This document shows, piece by piece, positions 48,776 to 60,600 of a DNA stretch of 64,000 bases. Origin of the DNA: Archegozetes longisetosus (Eukaryota > Arthropoda > Arachnida > Sarcoptiformes > Trhypochthoniidae); NCBI GenBank assembly GCA_018873245.2, contig JAEMBT020000002.1, forward strand, positions 3,590,001-3,654,000. The letters are read 5' to 3'. Every line of letters begins with the position of its first letter. The first letter of the stretch is position 1. The notes beneath the pieces are model-generated. The model had not been told where the DNA came from and made no database searches. It was given only the letters and a program-made list of their open reading frames with translations. The position numbers were made by a program, and so were the translations under genes.

Positions 48776-51709
48776 TTAATGAAAGTTGTTCCAATACAAC
48801 TGAATTTGATTTCTTGATTTTATTATGCGTGACCGCACAACCAAATAACATTTCACTAGATTCTTTTTTATTACTGAACGTAATTCTATGATGAAAACCA
48901 GAATAGCAATAGTCATGCCAATATACCAAACATAGAACGCTGCTCTCATACAGTGTAACGAGAATGATGTATTGTCATATTCACTTTTCTCAGCTTTCTC
49001 ATAAGTTGACAAAAAGTACTTTTTACGAAATCTTTTTGTCTCTTTCGTCCATTTGTCATATAAACCAGTTTCAATCGTTCGGATAATCCTATTCACACAA
49101 TGCAATAAGAATTATTGTTTAAAATTTGAGTTTTCTATCAATTTCTATTTATGCCAAAATGATGTACTGTAGTATTTTAAAATTCTAGTTATGTGTTTGC
49201 AATAGCTGTATAAGCCAGTATCAAATGTATGTTTACTAAGAAAAAATTGTAATGAGCACACATTTCACTTATTATGGAAAGCAAAGTCGAACAAATGTGG
49301 TGAACAAAACTATATGTTTATCTGTTCTAAACTTCCAAATTTTTATGCAAAGATAAAAAACTATGAAAGTCATTTTTGAAATATTTAAAAATAATATCTA
49401 CGACTTTAACAATGACTTGAATTGTGATTCCCGAAAACACGTTTATATCACTAGCTACTGCGCGATAAGTCCTCAGAGTAACTTTTAGATGTTATTGTTT
49501 GTTAATATTTAAAGATAAGAAAGGATGTGATCAGATTTGACTTAATTGGCCACAAAGCTAATATGGATATATTAAAGTTTATGTGAATTAAAATCGAAAG
49601 CGAAAAAGCGTCTTTTTAAAATACAATGTCTAAAGGATGTAATTTTAAAATGTATTTAAAATTAGGCTTAGGGGACACAGGGGTGTAGTTGTCTGTGCAT
49701 CTAGATCTGGGAGAAAGATCCCAGGTTCTCCAGGTTCGAATCTCGATGTCGCTGCTCCTCTTTGGTGACTTACCACATTTCCGGGGTTATAACGCTTTTT
49801 AAGCTCTAGTACCCTTTGTGTGTTGTAAGATTAAAAGAGGGTGGTCTCATCAAGGTTATTAAGTAATAAAACTACGCTCCAACCATGCCCCGTCCGACTG
49901 CCTTATGGTTTAAAGCTCAGTCTGTAATTGGGCTCAAATGAGTTTCCCGAAAGGGAGTTGGAAGTACGATATTGATAGCGATTTAATACTAGGCTACTCC
50001 AAAAGTTTTTGTAATCGGCCAACCTAGCGCGCGTATCTGAAAGTTACACTGTGGGCGTTAATCAAGAGGGACAGTAGATTACTTGACAGTGGAAGCCCTC
50101 TACCTAATCTTTAACGTTGGCTTTAAAAGATAGGTACTGCCCAAGTATTCCTACAATGATGGCGTATCGGTTTTTAAGAGAAAACTATTTCTGTGTCCTC
50201 TATATAAATTTTTTAAAAGTGATTAAAATACTTTATTACGTCTATCAACAAGGTTTTTGCTTAATTATTCTTAAGAAATTGTCAAAACGCTCATTCTTCA
50301 ATATTTTAGAAGTAAAAATTCATATCCCCTCTTAGCCATCATCTTTTTGAAAATTCTGCTTTGATTCTACTCTTCATAAGCATTTATATCATACCTATAT
50401 TGTCTGGTAGGTGATTAGACCAGATGAATATATAAATCTGATTTAGCTCAAGTATATTTAGCTCTACTTTGCAAATGAAGTAGGCGCTTTAAAAATTAAA
50501 ATTTTTCTTAGTAAACGGGATTTTGAGACACTATATAGAAATTTAAATTAGCATCTTCACAACTCACGTTTTGTTTAGATCCTTTGCAATTGTTTCATTG
50601 AATGACTTTGATAAAAACACAAAATAAGGAGCTATTCCTCCACCGTTCTTAGAAATATGCAAATTTCTTAATTCATCCAAATCTCCACCAATTTCATCGA
50701 TCCATTCCGGAATTGCATCCAACTCATGTTTAGGGCCTGATATCACGGTTTTTCTTTCCAATATAAGTTTTAGAGTATTTTTAATTTCTTCTGGATTCCA
50801 GGCGTCGAATTCATTGATTCTGTGTGAAAATTGTCGAGCCATTTCGTTTTAATTCTTGCAGTTCTTTGCGAAATTACTAATGTATGAAGCATACATCGAT
50901 GTTGTGATAGTTAAGTCCTTCTTTTCGTAGAGATGTTCCCACGTATCTATCATGTCGTCCGGAGCTGTTACAATGGAGTTTGCGTGAAAAATGCCTGAGT
51001 ATCCTGACAGTAATATGAAACCAAATAATAACCATAAACTTAGAATAAGTCTATTGAGTGAAGATGATGGCAAATTGGGTGTCGTTCTTGAGATGAACGA
51101 ATGAAATAATTCCCAAAACAACCTAAATTTTGACAACCATTTGTTGATTAAGGCTAAGAGCACAGTTATCATAAGCAATGTTGAAAGTATTGCTACCCAG
51201 ACTTTAGCTTCAAACCCGATTAGATATAGAGACCCTTCGCGATTAACTCTATTTATTCCCGAAGCAATATATCCTTCCTCGATTATACCTAAAGATCGGC
51301 TAAATTTGTAAGGAATTTTACCCAAATATGATCCCCACAATTCTACAGATGATTGTGTCGCAGGAGCTAAAATCATCGAGTTATTTATTTTAGAGAATTT
51401 TTCATTGATCTCCACCATACCTTTTCCTTCCATTCTGATCAAACTTGAAAATTATTGAATTCACTTGTAAAAATCATTAAATTAAGTAATATTTCAAGTT
51501 TAATATTCAGTTAAATACCTATAACCACGACACTTTGAAAGCTCTTGTAATATTTTGATAAGAGGTCCGCAAACAGTATTTAAATTCGCATAAAGAAATG
51601 GAGATGCCCAAAGATCTCTGAATGTTATGTTTCTTTCAGGATCAATAGTCTTATTTAGACCAAAATTTATGACTTCGCCTTCTCTTATATTCACACAAAT
51701 ATCAGTCAT
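48776..51709 (-). pseudogene. ionotropic receptor copy 2, one premature stop codon
   Basis: Exons, in 5' to 3' order: 51519-51709, 50568-51443 and 48776-49088. Phases match copy 1, giving 459 codons. The reading frame is intact except for TAA at 50849-50851, where copy 1 has GAA (NYKNENEMARQ in copy 1, NCKN-stop-NEMARQ here). The stop falls in the S2 ligand-binding lobe and would remove the last helix. Sequence differences from copy 1 are concentrated in exon 1 and the first half of exon 2; the last exon is almost identical. The tail is QIQLYWNNFH, probably the original form. It may be a young pseudogene. Stop-codon readthrough, known for some insect IRs such as Drosophila sechellia Ir75a, cannot be excluded. 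Confidence 0.8.
49675..49935 (+). mobile_element. candidate tRNA-derived SINE
   Basis: A GC-richer block inside the unit 2-specific insertion carries a near-perfect B box (GGTTCGAATCTC, about 49734-49745) preceded by a weak A-box-like region about 50 nt upstream. It then runs through a non-coding body that includes CTCCTCTTTGGTGACTTACC and CGTCCGACTGCC. Unit 1 lacks it. The exact ends and target duplication are uncertain. Confidence 0.5.
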
Positions 51710-52144
51710 GTTTTCGATTCTGTTTCACATCTACTTAGGATCGTAAATCTTACTGGAATATAAATAATGGTTTTTATTAACAGAAATTCGTTGTCATAGC
51801 GCTCGATGATCCAGTTCTTTGGAAGAGTGTTTTGAAAGTAGTTCATAAATTTTTAAATAGTCTACCAAATAAAGTATTGATGAAAAAGCTATCAATTGAC
51901 ATAGAACGCTAGAATTGACCATATCGGAGACTTACACCTAATATTTTGTTTTAATATTGAACATTACCATAGAATTTAATAATTAATTTTTTAGGAATAT
52001 TTCGATATTTTTTCAAGCATGTTTTTATCATATTTTCCGTCTGATATCTGTCTTTCTATCGATTTTTGATTACTTTAGAGATATGAACACCATATCTTTA
52101 TTTCTATGTTGTCTTATATGTACAACATATTTAATGAAAGTTTT

Positions 52145-52500
52145 GGCGGAGATATTTTTTTAATAAAAGATTGTCATGATTTTATTTCATTTGCATTTGT
52201 CTTATTTCATCTGATTCTATATTTGGAAGTTATTAAAAGTTTTGTGTTGGACTCGTTTCTGTGGATACCTAAATCAATGGTCACCACACCTTATTTGTCA
52301 AAACGGTTGAAGGGCGTCAGCTTTTTAGCGAAGGCAAAAGGACTCACTCTCACTCCCGCTTTCGAACCGTTCAATTCAATATTTTCTTTATATATTTAAC
52401 TAATTATGAGAATGACATTTCAATAAACTATCGTTTTTATATACTTAGTTATTAATAATTCAATAACAAGAATACATTGACCACCAAAGCCGTAGTGACA
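52145..52500. other. segment present only in duplication unit 2
   Basis: Unit 1 passes directly from ATATTTAATGAAAATATTT (about 43690) to ACATTAAAAATTTGAAGTAA. Unit 2 has about 355 extra bases here. The open frame at 52106-52399 lies across the junction and is not credible. No TIR was found, so this is either an insertion in unit 2 or a deletion in unit 1. Confidence 0.5.
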
Positions 52501-52876
52501 ACATTAAAAATTTGAAGTAATTAGCTTTTAAGCTAAAAACTCAAGCATTACAATAAGAAATCGATTGCATTTTTTGTCACTTACTCTTTTGGTAATCTAG
52601 TTAACAACATCATTCAAGATTAATGAACGCTTACTATACTACAGCATTCTTCACAGGTTCAAATTCAATTTTCAGTCTTAGACTCTAAAACTTTTCAGGC
52701 TAAGGTTCAAAATTTGAATGAGACTCAGTTTTCTAAACCTCGGATCCTTCATAAACATGTGAATAGCAATATTTATCAATAAGATAAAAGTAAAAATTAT
52801 TCTTATAGCAATCAATCTAAATATTTTAACTTTAAAACTAATTCCAAATCTATATAATAGTTACATCTATAATAAT

Positions 52877-53980
52877 GTGGTTAATTAAATTGTTTCCATT
52901 CAAAGTGACTTTGTGGCTCAACAAATTGTATTAATGCGGGCATTGACTAATTATTGAAAGTTTACACAGTACAGACTCAATATATTATAATCTATAATAA
53001 TTATGATCATTTGTATTAAAGTCACATTTTAAGAACATTATGCTATTGTCAAATGATATTTGATCCCCTAGTTCTTCTATTCATTTTCGAATGGTAATGA
53101 CATGTTTTATGGGGTTTAAAAACTAAATCTCTACAATTTAAGTTTTGGATACGAGAACTGGACGTCTCTCAGAGTTGGTCATAAGTGGTCAGATTCAGGT
53201 CGGAGTTGGTTAAATAAGGTATCGAAATGTTTAGCTCGACGTACTGAATCCAATGATGTATCACAATTGTGGGTGGAGAGTCAGGAACTCTATAGACTCA
53301 AACACTTTTACACTGAATTTTTTCTATAATTTCTGTATTTATTCTGTATCTTTAAACTATAATTTTACTAATTTATTTCAATTCGAGCTTTATAATTGTA
53401 GATTTATGGTAAAGAGAAAAAATTTATTTAATACGAATTCAAGTTTTGATATTTCAATCTTCAAAAATTCTTGATTATATTAATTTATTTCATATTTTTT
53501 TTTCGTCAAAAATATCTTGTGTTTAAATTCAGAGCATTTTTTATCATTTCATGATTATGGAGTCAAAGGAAAGACATATACAACTATTTTGACTTCATTT
53601 GGAGTCAAAAGAGCTACATACAGCTCTTTTGACTCCAAATAGAGTCAAAAGAGACACTGCGTTTTTTATTCACATGGCCAACATACTTGAGCATGGTATC
53701 GCTGAATTCGTCCTGTTGAATACTTTTCTATGATATATAGGTTTAATATATCTGCAAGCATCGAAAAGGAGTTAGAAGCGACCGACGCTTTGAACTATTG
53801 TGACCTATAACTTATGACTGCCACGCCTGACAACTTTGATCTACTCATCAAACCCTGTCGATTGACACCTGTTTACTGTTTTGGCCTGTAACGCGGTAGG
53901 CCAATGTACCATAAGATTCTTGGCATTCTCCTTGATAGTCAATCAATATAGGAAAGTTCATTGTAAGTCATCTAAAACTT
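52877..53980. other. gene-free stretch with a hairpin and a repeat fragment
   Basis: No gene is supported. About 53217-53310 is related to the ends of the foldback element at 40384-40964 (shared CTCGACG, AATCCAATGATGTATCAC). A perfect hairpin at 53597-53640 is listed separately. Confidence 0.4.
53597..53640. repeat. perfect 19-bp inverted repeat with a 6-nt loop
   Basis: ATTTGGAGTCAAAAGAGCT is followed by ACATAC and then its exact reverse complement. Three further copies of the word GAGTCAAA or its complement lie within 40 bp on either side (53570, 53590, 53642). The hairpin would be stable in RNA. It could be a foldback remnant or a strand-symmetric protein-binding cluster. Confidence 0.85.
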
Positions 53981-54493
53981 TGAACTATAATTAGAGCAGT
54001 TCGTTTTCGGGCAGATAAAAGTTTCGAAATTGGCAGGCAATTCCGGGCAGACTAGAAAAAATGATTTATTCAGGGGGTTTCAGCGAGTGGTTCCGAGCGT
54101 TAAAAATAAAATTATAGAATATCGCTTTTGATACTATTTCATTACAGGTAATTAGAGTTCTGCAGGTCAATAGACTAATTTAAAAGCTTTTTAATAAAAA
54201 TAAATTCAATGTTAAGTTTTTCTTCAATATCTCCGTTGAATTACATTATCATTTTTAAAGATAATTTTTCAAAAGTTTAACAACTTCCTGTAGCTTATGA
54301 TAAAAACATAACAAAATCCCTACGAACTGCGTAAAAGAACATTTAATAGTTAGAAATAGAGAGTTTTCCAGTAAAAATTAGTCTGGTTTTCCGGGCAATA
54401 TTTGACAATAGTTACTTTTTTCAACTAGGCCGGCAATATCGCGCAATTCTAGGCATTGCTTGGAAACGAACTGTTCTAACTATAGTTTATCAA
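53981..54493. mobile_element. non-coding TIR element, about 510 bp
   Basis: The ends are inverted: GAACTATAATTAGAGCAGTT then CGTTTTC on the left, and AACTATAGTTAGAACAGTTC then GTTTCC from the right on the minus strand. Subterminal words GGCAGGCAATTCCGGGCAG (left) and CCGGCAATATCGCGCAATTC (right) are also repeated in the interior. No coding sequence was found. The superfamily and target duplication are uncertain. Confidence 0.55.
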
Positions 54494-55529
54494 ATTAATC
54501 ATTCAAACTGATGTATCACTTAATCACTTTTAAAATCTTTTTTTATTTAAAGTTGAGAGACTTATAATGAACTACGTTCAAATTTTATTACCATAGCAAA
54601 TATCGATAAATGTGTTTTATCGTCTTTTTATTAGAGTTGATCTAACTTTACTAATCTCAAAATATCTCATCACACAATTATAACTTAACTTTAGCTAAAA
54701 TGTTGTTTTCGATAAGCAATAGACAGCAGAATTACTAAAATGGATTTTAAAAATAAACTTTAACAGAAACTTTAATTATTGATATTTGGCGATTGCAATA
54801 AAAGTAATTAGATCAGTCAATTTGCAAATTAATGCATCCAACCTTCAATAGTAATCTGAGTTTAATGATCTACTTTTAGTTTAGTGAACATGTTTTTAGT
54901 TATATCAAGTGTTCGGTGGATACTAATCAGAAGTAGCTCTTAGAATGATTATTATGTAAAGACAAAATTTACATATTTTCGTGATGAAATTCACTCTTTA
55001 TTTCTTAACGGGTTAATTTATGTGCATATCTAGTGAATGTATACACAACTAGCTTTCAAATCATATTAGATAGACTAAGGGTGTTAAACAATATTAACTT
55101 CACATTTCATTGCGATCTTTCGACTAACATTTGTAATGCATGTCAAAGTAGACTTGAGAATGAAAACAGCTTTTCTGATAGAACTACTTAAGTACTTCCC
55201 ACTGGACTAAGCAATAGATACTATCAATCGAAGTGATTATTGTTATCCAGTCTATTATGTATACATTTGTTCTGATTAAATTTCCTCAAGAACAACTTTT
55301 ACAGGAAATAATCTAATTAAATAAAATTCTCAACAAGTCTTACTGTAATATCGTATCGTTCTAACACTTAAATATGAGTTATATATTTAAATAAATTCCA
55401 GTATTTGTAATTTTTATTCATACTTTGATCTACTTAATAGTATTCTGAATAAAATGAAATTGTTCCGAAAATTTGTGATTTTACTTTGATAATTATTGCA
55501 TAAAGTTTTCTAAAATTTGTGATTCGAAT
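54494..55529. other. intergenic, AT-rich, 3' side of the GH28 gene
   Basis: Nothing is recognised apart from the expected 3' flank of the minus-strand GH28 gene. Confidence 0.4.
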
Positions 55530-56870
55530 TTAAGGATTGACAGAATCGAGCGTCAATTTGTTGATTACCAGATTCTTAGTATTGTTAGCATTTAAGCCTT
55601 CGTGAGCAGTAATATTGATATAAGAGTCTTATGTTGTCGAAAGATGATTCTGGGAGTCCTAACTTTATAATAGATTGATTGGCATTGCCTGACATATGAC
55701 TGATTTCAACATTACGGAAAACTGGTGTTCTCTCAGAAAAGGGCTCTCTTTTGGCTCCAGGTGACGCCTTATAATATAATGTCATCTCAATTGCATGTTG
55801 ACGGATATTTACCAAAGTTATATTATTGATCCGAATATCTTCGACGACACCACATCTACCTCGAGTAGACTTGAGATAAATTCCACGATCGGTATCATTA
55901 AATATACAATTGAAAACCGTAACATTTCTGACGCCTCCAGACCGTTCACTACCGATGGCAAAAGCACTCACTCCTCGAAGCATAAGACTATCTTTGATAA
56001 TCAAGTTCTCTGTCGGGCGTCCAATTCGTCTTCCCTGAAGATCACGACCAGATTTAATAGCAATGCAATCATCTCCAACATCGAAACGACAGTTAGAGAT
56101 AACCATATTCTTACATGAATCAGGATCGATACCATCAGTACTCTCTTCCTCATATGGAGACTCAATATTGACTCCATAAATGGTTATATTTTCACAAAAC
56201 ACAGGATTAATGTTCCAAAATGGAGAATTCCTAAGAGTTAAATTCTCAATAAGAATATTCTTTGAATCTATTGGTTGAATGAAAGGTGGTCTAAGAAATC
56301 CAAGCTTAATTCTGGATGAGTGCTTCCTTTCAGACTCTATTTGAGTTAAATTGTTGACTCGTAGAAACTCTTTTTGCCACTTGGAATCTCTGGCACCTGA
56401 TTTTAGATATTCTTTACTTAGATTTTTCATATAGTTCCACCAATACTTTCCATGTCCATCAATTATTCCGTTTCCTCTGATTGCTATATTTTCTACTTTT
56501 TCAACATAAATAAATGGCGAAAAGTTAATCACTTCGGTTCCCTCCCATCTAGTTCTAGCCATTGTTAAGTAATCGTCAAAATCAGTACTGAAATTAATGA
56601 TCGTGTTATCTGCCAACAGGAGCGTTATATTACACTTCAGATGTATTGGTCCAGTGAGATATTGTCTATCAGGAAAATAGTTCCACCGCCCTTCTTAAAT
56701 GCTGCTTCGATGGCATCACGAATAGCGGAACTGCTTTTGTTGATTCCTTTTAAATCTGCTCCGAATTGAGTGATATCGAAATATTGTTCACATTTAGAAA
56801 ATTCTTTGAATAATGAAATAACCAATAATTTAATTAATAAAAGGATCTTATTATGAGTCGTTTTTGCCAT
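55530..56870 (-). CDS. GH28 polygalacturonase-like glycosidase, intron-free, two apparent 1-nt frame breaks
   Basis: One continuous gene of 447 codons is recovered when two single-base breaks are allowed: one base short in the AAAA run at 56674-56677, and one base extra at the TT of 55629-55630. The start is ATG at 56870 with a signal-like hydrophobic N-terminus (ILLLIKLLVISLF). Family landmarks in order are FDITQFGADLKG, LTGPIHLKCNITLLL, GNGIIDGHGKYWW, NSPFWNINPVFCENI, STDGIDPDSCKN, VGDDCIAIKSGRD, FAIGSERSGGVRNV and GIYLKSTRGRCG. The three Asp of the DGID and GDD motifs are present. The family hydrolyses pectin; the pattern is closest to exo-acting or bacterial-type members. GH28 is rare in animals and usually traced to horizontal transfer, which the lack of introns fits. 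The usual His after GDD (GHG motif) is not seen. The two breaks could be assembly errors or lesions. Confidence 0.85.
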
Positions 56871-57674
56871 TTATTTGAACACTACTAAGATTAGGAATAA
56901 TGTTTTCACTATTATTGAGCTGTTACTGAAAGACTACTTGTTTAGTTTCTCACTATTATTACAGGTTTTTATATCAGAAAACTTATCGTTTTGGAAATTT
57001 AATATTGATATCAACATAATTGAAAGATAGCTTTCAATAATTTGAGATAAGCTAATATTTTTTATGTTTATGAAGTAAAACCTAAAACAATTAGCCTTCA
57101 ATTTGACGAATTAAATCCGAGAGAATAGTTTTTTAAGTAATATTTAAGCTGTTTGTTTATTGATAATATGCAGTACAGTAACTAGGATTTTTTGTCGGGA
57201 CTGTTAATAGTCTGTAATAAATGAATCAATTGTTAAAACACTAACATTCACATATCTGTAAACCTGTCATCGAACCATTTGTTAATGATAACAGCAATCG
57301 ATTGATACATCGAATAAATACAGTTTCAAACTTTGTTGTAAGATATTTTTTCAATAAAGATCTGCGCTTCAATTTTGAAAAAATATCTGAGGAGGCATAA
57401 CCCCTTAACCCCACTAGCTACGATTATGGTCACCATTCATTTGATTACTCCCAAAAAGAATGTCCTAACGTTCATTTACTTCAATAAATATTTATTTAAG
57501 TGCAAAATCTAAAGTTTAATTAAAGGTAACTTTTAGTCAAACCTTTAGAAATGATTTATTACTTTTGTAGTATTGCTGTCAGAGGTTTCAGATATTCTGT
57601 CAACATGTTTGCAAAATAAACACGAATTGATTTTTTATAATTTTCACTTAACCGATAGTCAAGTTTAACATGAC
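56871..57674. other. intergenic spacer between the GH28 and OATP genes
   Basis: This spacer contains the promoter side of GH28 and the 3' flank of the OATP gene, both on -. No defined element is seen. Confidence 0.4.
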
Positions 57675-60600
57675 TTACAGAGATACAAAACTATTTTTTC
57701 GATACACTAATTCATAATCATTGAGGCTATCTCTTCTTTGTTGCTGTATTTGTTCAGTGGTATACTTTTTAACTTTTATAACATTTACATTGCTATCCAC
57801 AGAGTCGCTAAAAGCTTTATTAATTTTTCCCATTTCACATGCTTTATCTGAATCATCTTCCTTTTCATCTTCGAACATATTTTTGATACGATCCGCGTAG
57901 AAAATGATTGGTATGTCGAATAGAGTACCGATCATTAGGAATCCGAATGAACTTAAATGTAGGTAATATCTGAATTTCTCAATATCGTAAAGCCAGCAGT
58001 TTCCTGTTTTACCGCAAGATTCTTTCCACACAAGGCATGCCATATCAGTAATAGTACCAAATATTAGTGGATATGGAATGAACGCTATCAGTTGAAGATA
58101 TTAATAATTATTAGAAATATATTGTTTATTTGGGTCTGATACGAAATTCCGACAAGTAGAGAAATTATAAATACTAATAATGAATAAAGTTAGTTAAGCT
58201 TCACAGAAACGTTGAGTTGCTAGCGTTACTCTAGGTTAAAGTGCAATATGTTTGTTGAACAACTAGAAACTAATGCCTCGCAAAGTCTAAATTTGGTGTC
58301 TAAAGCTCTAGGCTCTGAACTTCAAGTCTAGAATTTTGTTAGAACTTAGACCTCTCGTCTAAAAAACCTTTAGACTTAGATTGGACTTTTAGACCTCGAT
58401 AAAAAGAGTGTAAAATAACAAAACTTTCAGCGAAATTTAATACATTGAATTGTCATACAAATTCAAATGTTGTTATTGTTTATTTAAACTCTATGTTTGC
58501 AACTTTTATTGCAATAGTTCAATAAATGGAGCGTAGAGACTATTTAAAAATTATTGTAGTTATCGGTAAGTTCTAATTTGAAAATAACTTCAAAAATGGA
58601 TTCAGAAAATGGAATTATAATTTTAGAAAGTGATATGAGTGTTGAAAAACCTCAAAGAAAATCATGGAAATGGGATCATTTTGAAAAATAGTTTTAGACT
58701 TCATACTTAGACTTTTAGAAAACTTTTAGACTTTAGATATGGTCTAAAGTCTATAAACGCGCAACATTGCTAGAAACTATGCAATTTTTGAAGATTTCGA
58801 AAAGTGAAAAGTTACGATCTAAGAATTTAATTTCATCATAGGCGCTTTTAATTGTCTTACAGATGACTTGTCGGGATTTTAACCTGTTGAGATTTTAACT
58901 GTATCTTATTTATTTGTGATTGAAGATCAAATTTGTGAAAAAATCCTTATAATAAAGTTTTTAAGTAATTAAGTTAGCTAAAGAGTGAGTAACTTATCGT
59001 CGGATGAGTGCTATAAAGTTCTATCCATAATGTTATTTCAATTAGTGATAAAGCACTCACCTCATATACAAATTCAAAAGTAAGGACAAACTTTTAGATA
59101 TATATATTTGTGTGCATAACAGAGATTTTCAATTAGAAACTGAGAAAAGATTTTTGCATCTTAGGGAGACTAGTACACAATGCGTTGATTATCCCTGGAA
59201 AGTAGTGTTTTTTAACACTTGCTCAAATATTTAAGTTTCGTATTGTAAACAAACTCACTACTTGTTAAATACGAAGGTTAAAAGTAGTCTCCCTAAGATG
59301 CAAAAATCTCTTCTGATACGGTACATAAGGTCTATACAGTGAAGTTTATATTTTAAGTAAAGTTTGTCTCGACTTTTGAATTTGGTGGTATACTTAATAA
59401 CAACTTAATATATTCATTTCAATACTGCAATCGATAATAATTCTAATGTATATGAAGGCCTTTTTGATTTGAATTACAGTTTTTAAGCTGAGAAGTTATA
59501 TATTTTCAATATTTCCTGAATAATTTATAGATCTTTTTTCAATCAAGTAATAATTGTGATCAGAACTTAATGTAAGTTTGATAAATCAAAATAATCATTA
59601 CCGAACACAGCCAGGAAGCTGCCAATGATTCCCATCGCAAAATTTTTGTCTCGTGGCTCAATACATCTGTAATTAATCTCATTTTACTCTTAAAAACATA
59701 AACTTATACCAATGGGTTGCTCCACTCTAACCTCAAAGTTAATAAAGTATCGCCAATTTTTGCGGTTGACATGATAACGCCGGCTACTCCAAGAATCGAA
59801 ATATAAATTGGAAATTTATTGCAATCAGTTTCGCAGTAGCCGTTAGTAACAATTGATTGACTGCCAACACAAGAACAATCCGAAAATTTCTATAATATTA
59901 GTTTATAAAGTAATCTTCTCCAAGAATTTCAATTTCTTACTGATTGAGCTTTATCAAATGTTTGGCATCCGGCGTGACACGCAGAAAAATAATTAGAAAT
60001 TCCATCACTACCACAAACTGGTTTAAAAAAATTTTGAGAACATTTACAATTCTCATTGCATCGCGCACTCAAATCTAGACTGAAATCAAGTATTTAGTTT
60101 CACATTTGATTATAAGATAATCGCTTACTTTCCATTTATTAGCGACGTTTGTGGAAATATTGGAAGTGGACACCTTGTTTGATGAGAAAATAAATATAAT
60201 TTTTAGTTCTCTAATGTATAAACCCTTAAAAGGTTTGATTAAACGCTTATGGAATAAGAGATAATACTTGAGAAACATGACGGTCAAGATTGCAATGTTT
60301 GTGATCAATTCGATGACAAACATATAAATAACGACTTTTCGAGCTTTCGGTCTAAACTTTGAGAGGAATATTCCTCCAGCCATTATTCCAATAGCCATCG
60401 TAGGAATACTTGTGAGACCAGTCCAAAAGTTAGCATTTGATGCAGACTTCTTGAATTGAGCCTCAATATACTTAGGCTTAAATAAATAATATCCCAGATA
60501 ACCCAAGAGGCGTAAGCACATTCCAAATAGATTGAATATAAAAATTGGATTCTTAATGAGCCTCTTGAAGGAATCAAGCGCTGACGTCTTGTCACTTTCA

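Larger units (their letters stand above)
46928..52876. repeat. unit 2 of the tandem duplication containing an ionotropic receptor gene
   Basis: This segment is homologous to 39688-44107. Relative to unit 1 it has extra segments at about 47355-47804, 47991-48723, 49338-49937 and 52145-52500, and it lacks the foldback element of unit 1. The receptor exons and the segment 50140-50560 are nearly identical to unit 1, while the outer flanks have diverged more, which hints at local gene conversion. Confidence 0.88.

Noticed and set aside
50117-50335. 72-codon open frame on + present in both duplication units
   Set aside because: It lies in the receptor intron. Its conservation reflects the recent duplication, and the peptide has no motif.
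52106-52399. 97-codon open frame on +
   Set aside because: It spans the border of a unit 2-specific segment and has no counterpart in unit 1.
55795-56118. 107-codon open frame on +
   Set aside because: Antisense shadow of the GH28 gene.
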